Assembly (NCBI GenBank): GCA_046331565.1
Contig: JAXLQP010000001.1
Span: 1,116,001 to 1,180,000, forward strand
Reading direction: 5' to 3'
Source: DASRDU01 sp046331565
GTDB lineage: Bacteria > Acidobacteriota > Blastocatellia > RBC074
Length of the DNA stretch: 64,000 nt
The number at the start of each line of letters is the position of its first letter. Within the stretch, counting starts at the first letter, position 1. A program made the position numbers and the translations under genes. Below, piece by piece: positions 63,762 to 64,000 of the stretch. Below the pieces are notes generated by a model that saw only the letters and a program-made list of their open reading frames with translations, did no database searches and had not been told where the DNA came from.

Positions 63762-64000
63762 ATGAAATTCGCCATGCACAACTGGATGCGCCCGGAGCCG
63801 ATTGAAACGACACTCGAACGGCTGAGCCGGTTTGGTTACGACGGCATTGAAATCAGCGGTGAACCGGCGCGTTACGATACGGACGAAGTGCGTCGCCTGC
63901 TCGAAAAGTACCACCTCGAATGCTGGGGCAGCGTGACGCTGATGACGCCGGGGCGCGATCTGGTTCACGATGACAAATACGTGCGCGTCGGAACCATCGC
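63762..64000 (+). CDS. xylose isomerase-like TIM-barrel protein (partial)
   Basis: The ATG at 63762 follows CGAAGGAGACTGTC. The visible 79 residues, beginning KFAMHNWMRPEPIETTLERLSRFGYDGIEI and then LLEKYHLECWGSVTLMTPGRD, are the first strands of an AP-endonuclease-2/sugar isomerase-type barrel. The rest lies past the right edge. It continues the catabolic gene run and would isomerise or epimerise a sugar-derived compound. Confidence 0.75.
   Translation, partial: MKFAMHNWMRPEPIETTLERLSRFGYDGIEISGEPARYDTDEVRRLLEKYHLECWGSVTLMTPGRDLVHDDKYVRVGTI

Overview
The window reads as a chromosomal segment of a GC-rich acidobacterium (Acidobacteriota; class uncertain, Blastocatellia-like is a guess). The reasons are an acidobacterial duplicated orphan permease (ADOP), a secreted VWFA-domain protein of the type common in that phylum, a planctomycete-type cytochrome DUF1549/DUF1553 protein with its DUF1501 partner, Uma2 and Rpn nucleases, and many intergenic palindromes. 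I found no rRNA, tRNA, CRISPR array or intact transposase.

Layout. 1-9.2 kb: end of an unknown gene, DUF1992 and VWFA genes, a YhhN membrane protein, Uma2, a TPR-WD40 protein, a PQQ-type propeller gene broken by an in-frame TGA, a diheme cytochrome with a LolA-like C-terminus, and a DUF4097 protein. 9.6-18.2 kb: a multiheme cytochrome cluster reading rightwards: pentaheme cytochrome, DmsE/MtrA-type decaheme, MtrB/PioB-type outer-membrane barrel, monoheme cytochrome, an 11-heme c/cytochrome b fusion (CbcL-like architecture) and a 7-heme NapC/NirT-type protein (ImcH-like architecture). Together they make a plausible route from menaquinol across both membranes, that is, extracellular electron transfer. 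Two CRP-type operators lie upstream and a Crp/Fnr regulator with a matching recognition helix is encoded convergently at the other end. 19-28.7 kb: ADOP, an FdhF/YdeP-type molybdopterin oxidoreductase with fdhD, a histidine phosphatase, an SDR and an acyl-CoA dehydrogenase. 28.9-38.2 kb: a CocE-type hydrolase, then the cytochrome DUF1549/1553 gene and its DUF1501 partner, separated by a 2.7-kb block holding an antitoxin with a broken PIN toxin, a class II aldolase and a frameshifted Rpn nuclease.

38.3-46.2 kb: an O-methyltransferase, a Spy/CpxP-like protein, a GIY-YIG protein, a two-gene microcompartment locus (BMC-H shell protein plus CoA-acylating-type aldehyde dehydrogenase), a tandem of cofactor-dependent and cofactor-independent phosphoglycerate mutases (gpmA-gpmI, the latter with an altered metal-site residue), and a heptosyltransferase-like protein. 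46.4-57.1 kb: an S46 dipeptidyl-peptidase, a truncated haemoglobin, a VPS10/BNR propeller protein, a GH46-like chitosanase, an FAD oxidoreductase, an NTF2-like protein and an M20 amidohydrolase. 57.2-64 kb: a sugar-acid/hydroxyacid catabolic cluster (enolase superfamily, amidohydrolase-like, LarA-like, VOC, dienelactone hydrolase, D-2-hydroxyacid dehydrogenase, TIM-barrel isomerase).

A second theme is the intergenic DNA. More than twenty long hairpins fall into recurring families. In some families each arm is itself a palindrome; in others the arms are built from 7-10-nt tandem words. They occur between convergent, divergent and co-directional genes alike.
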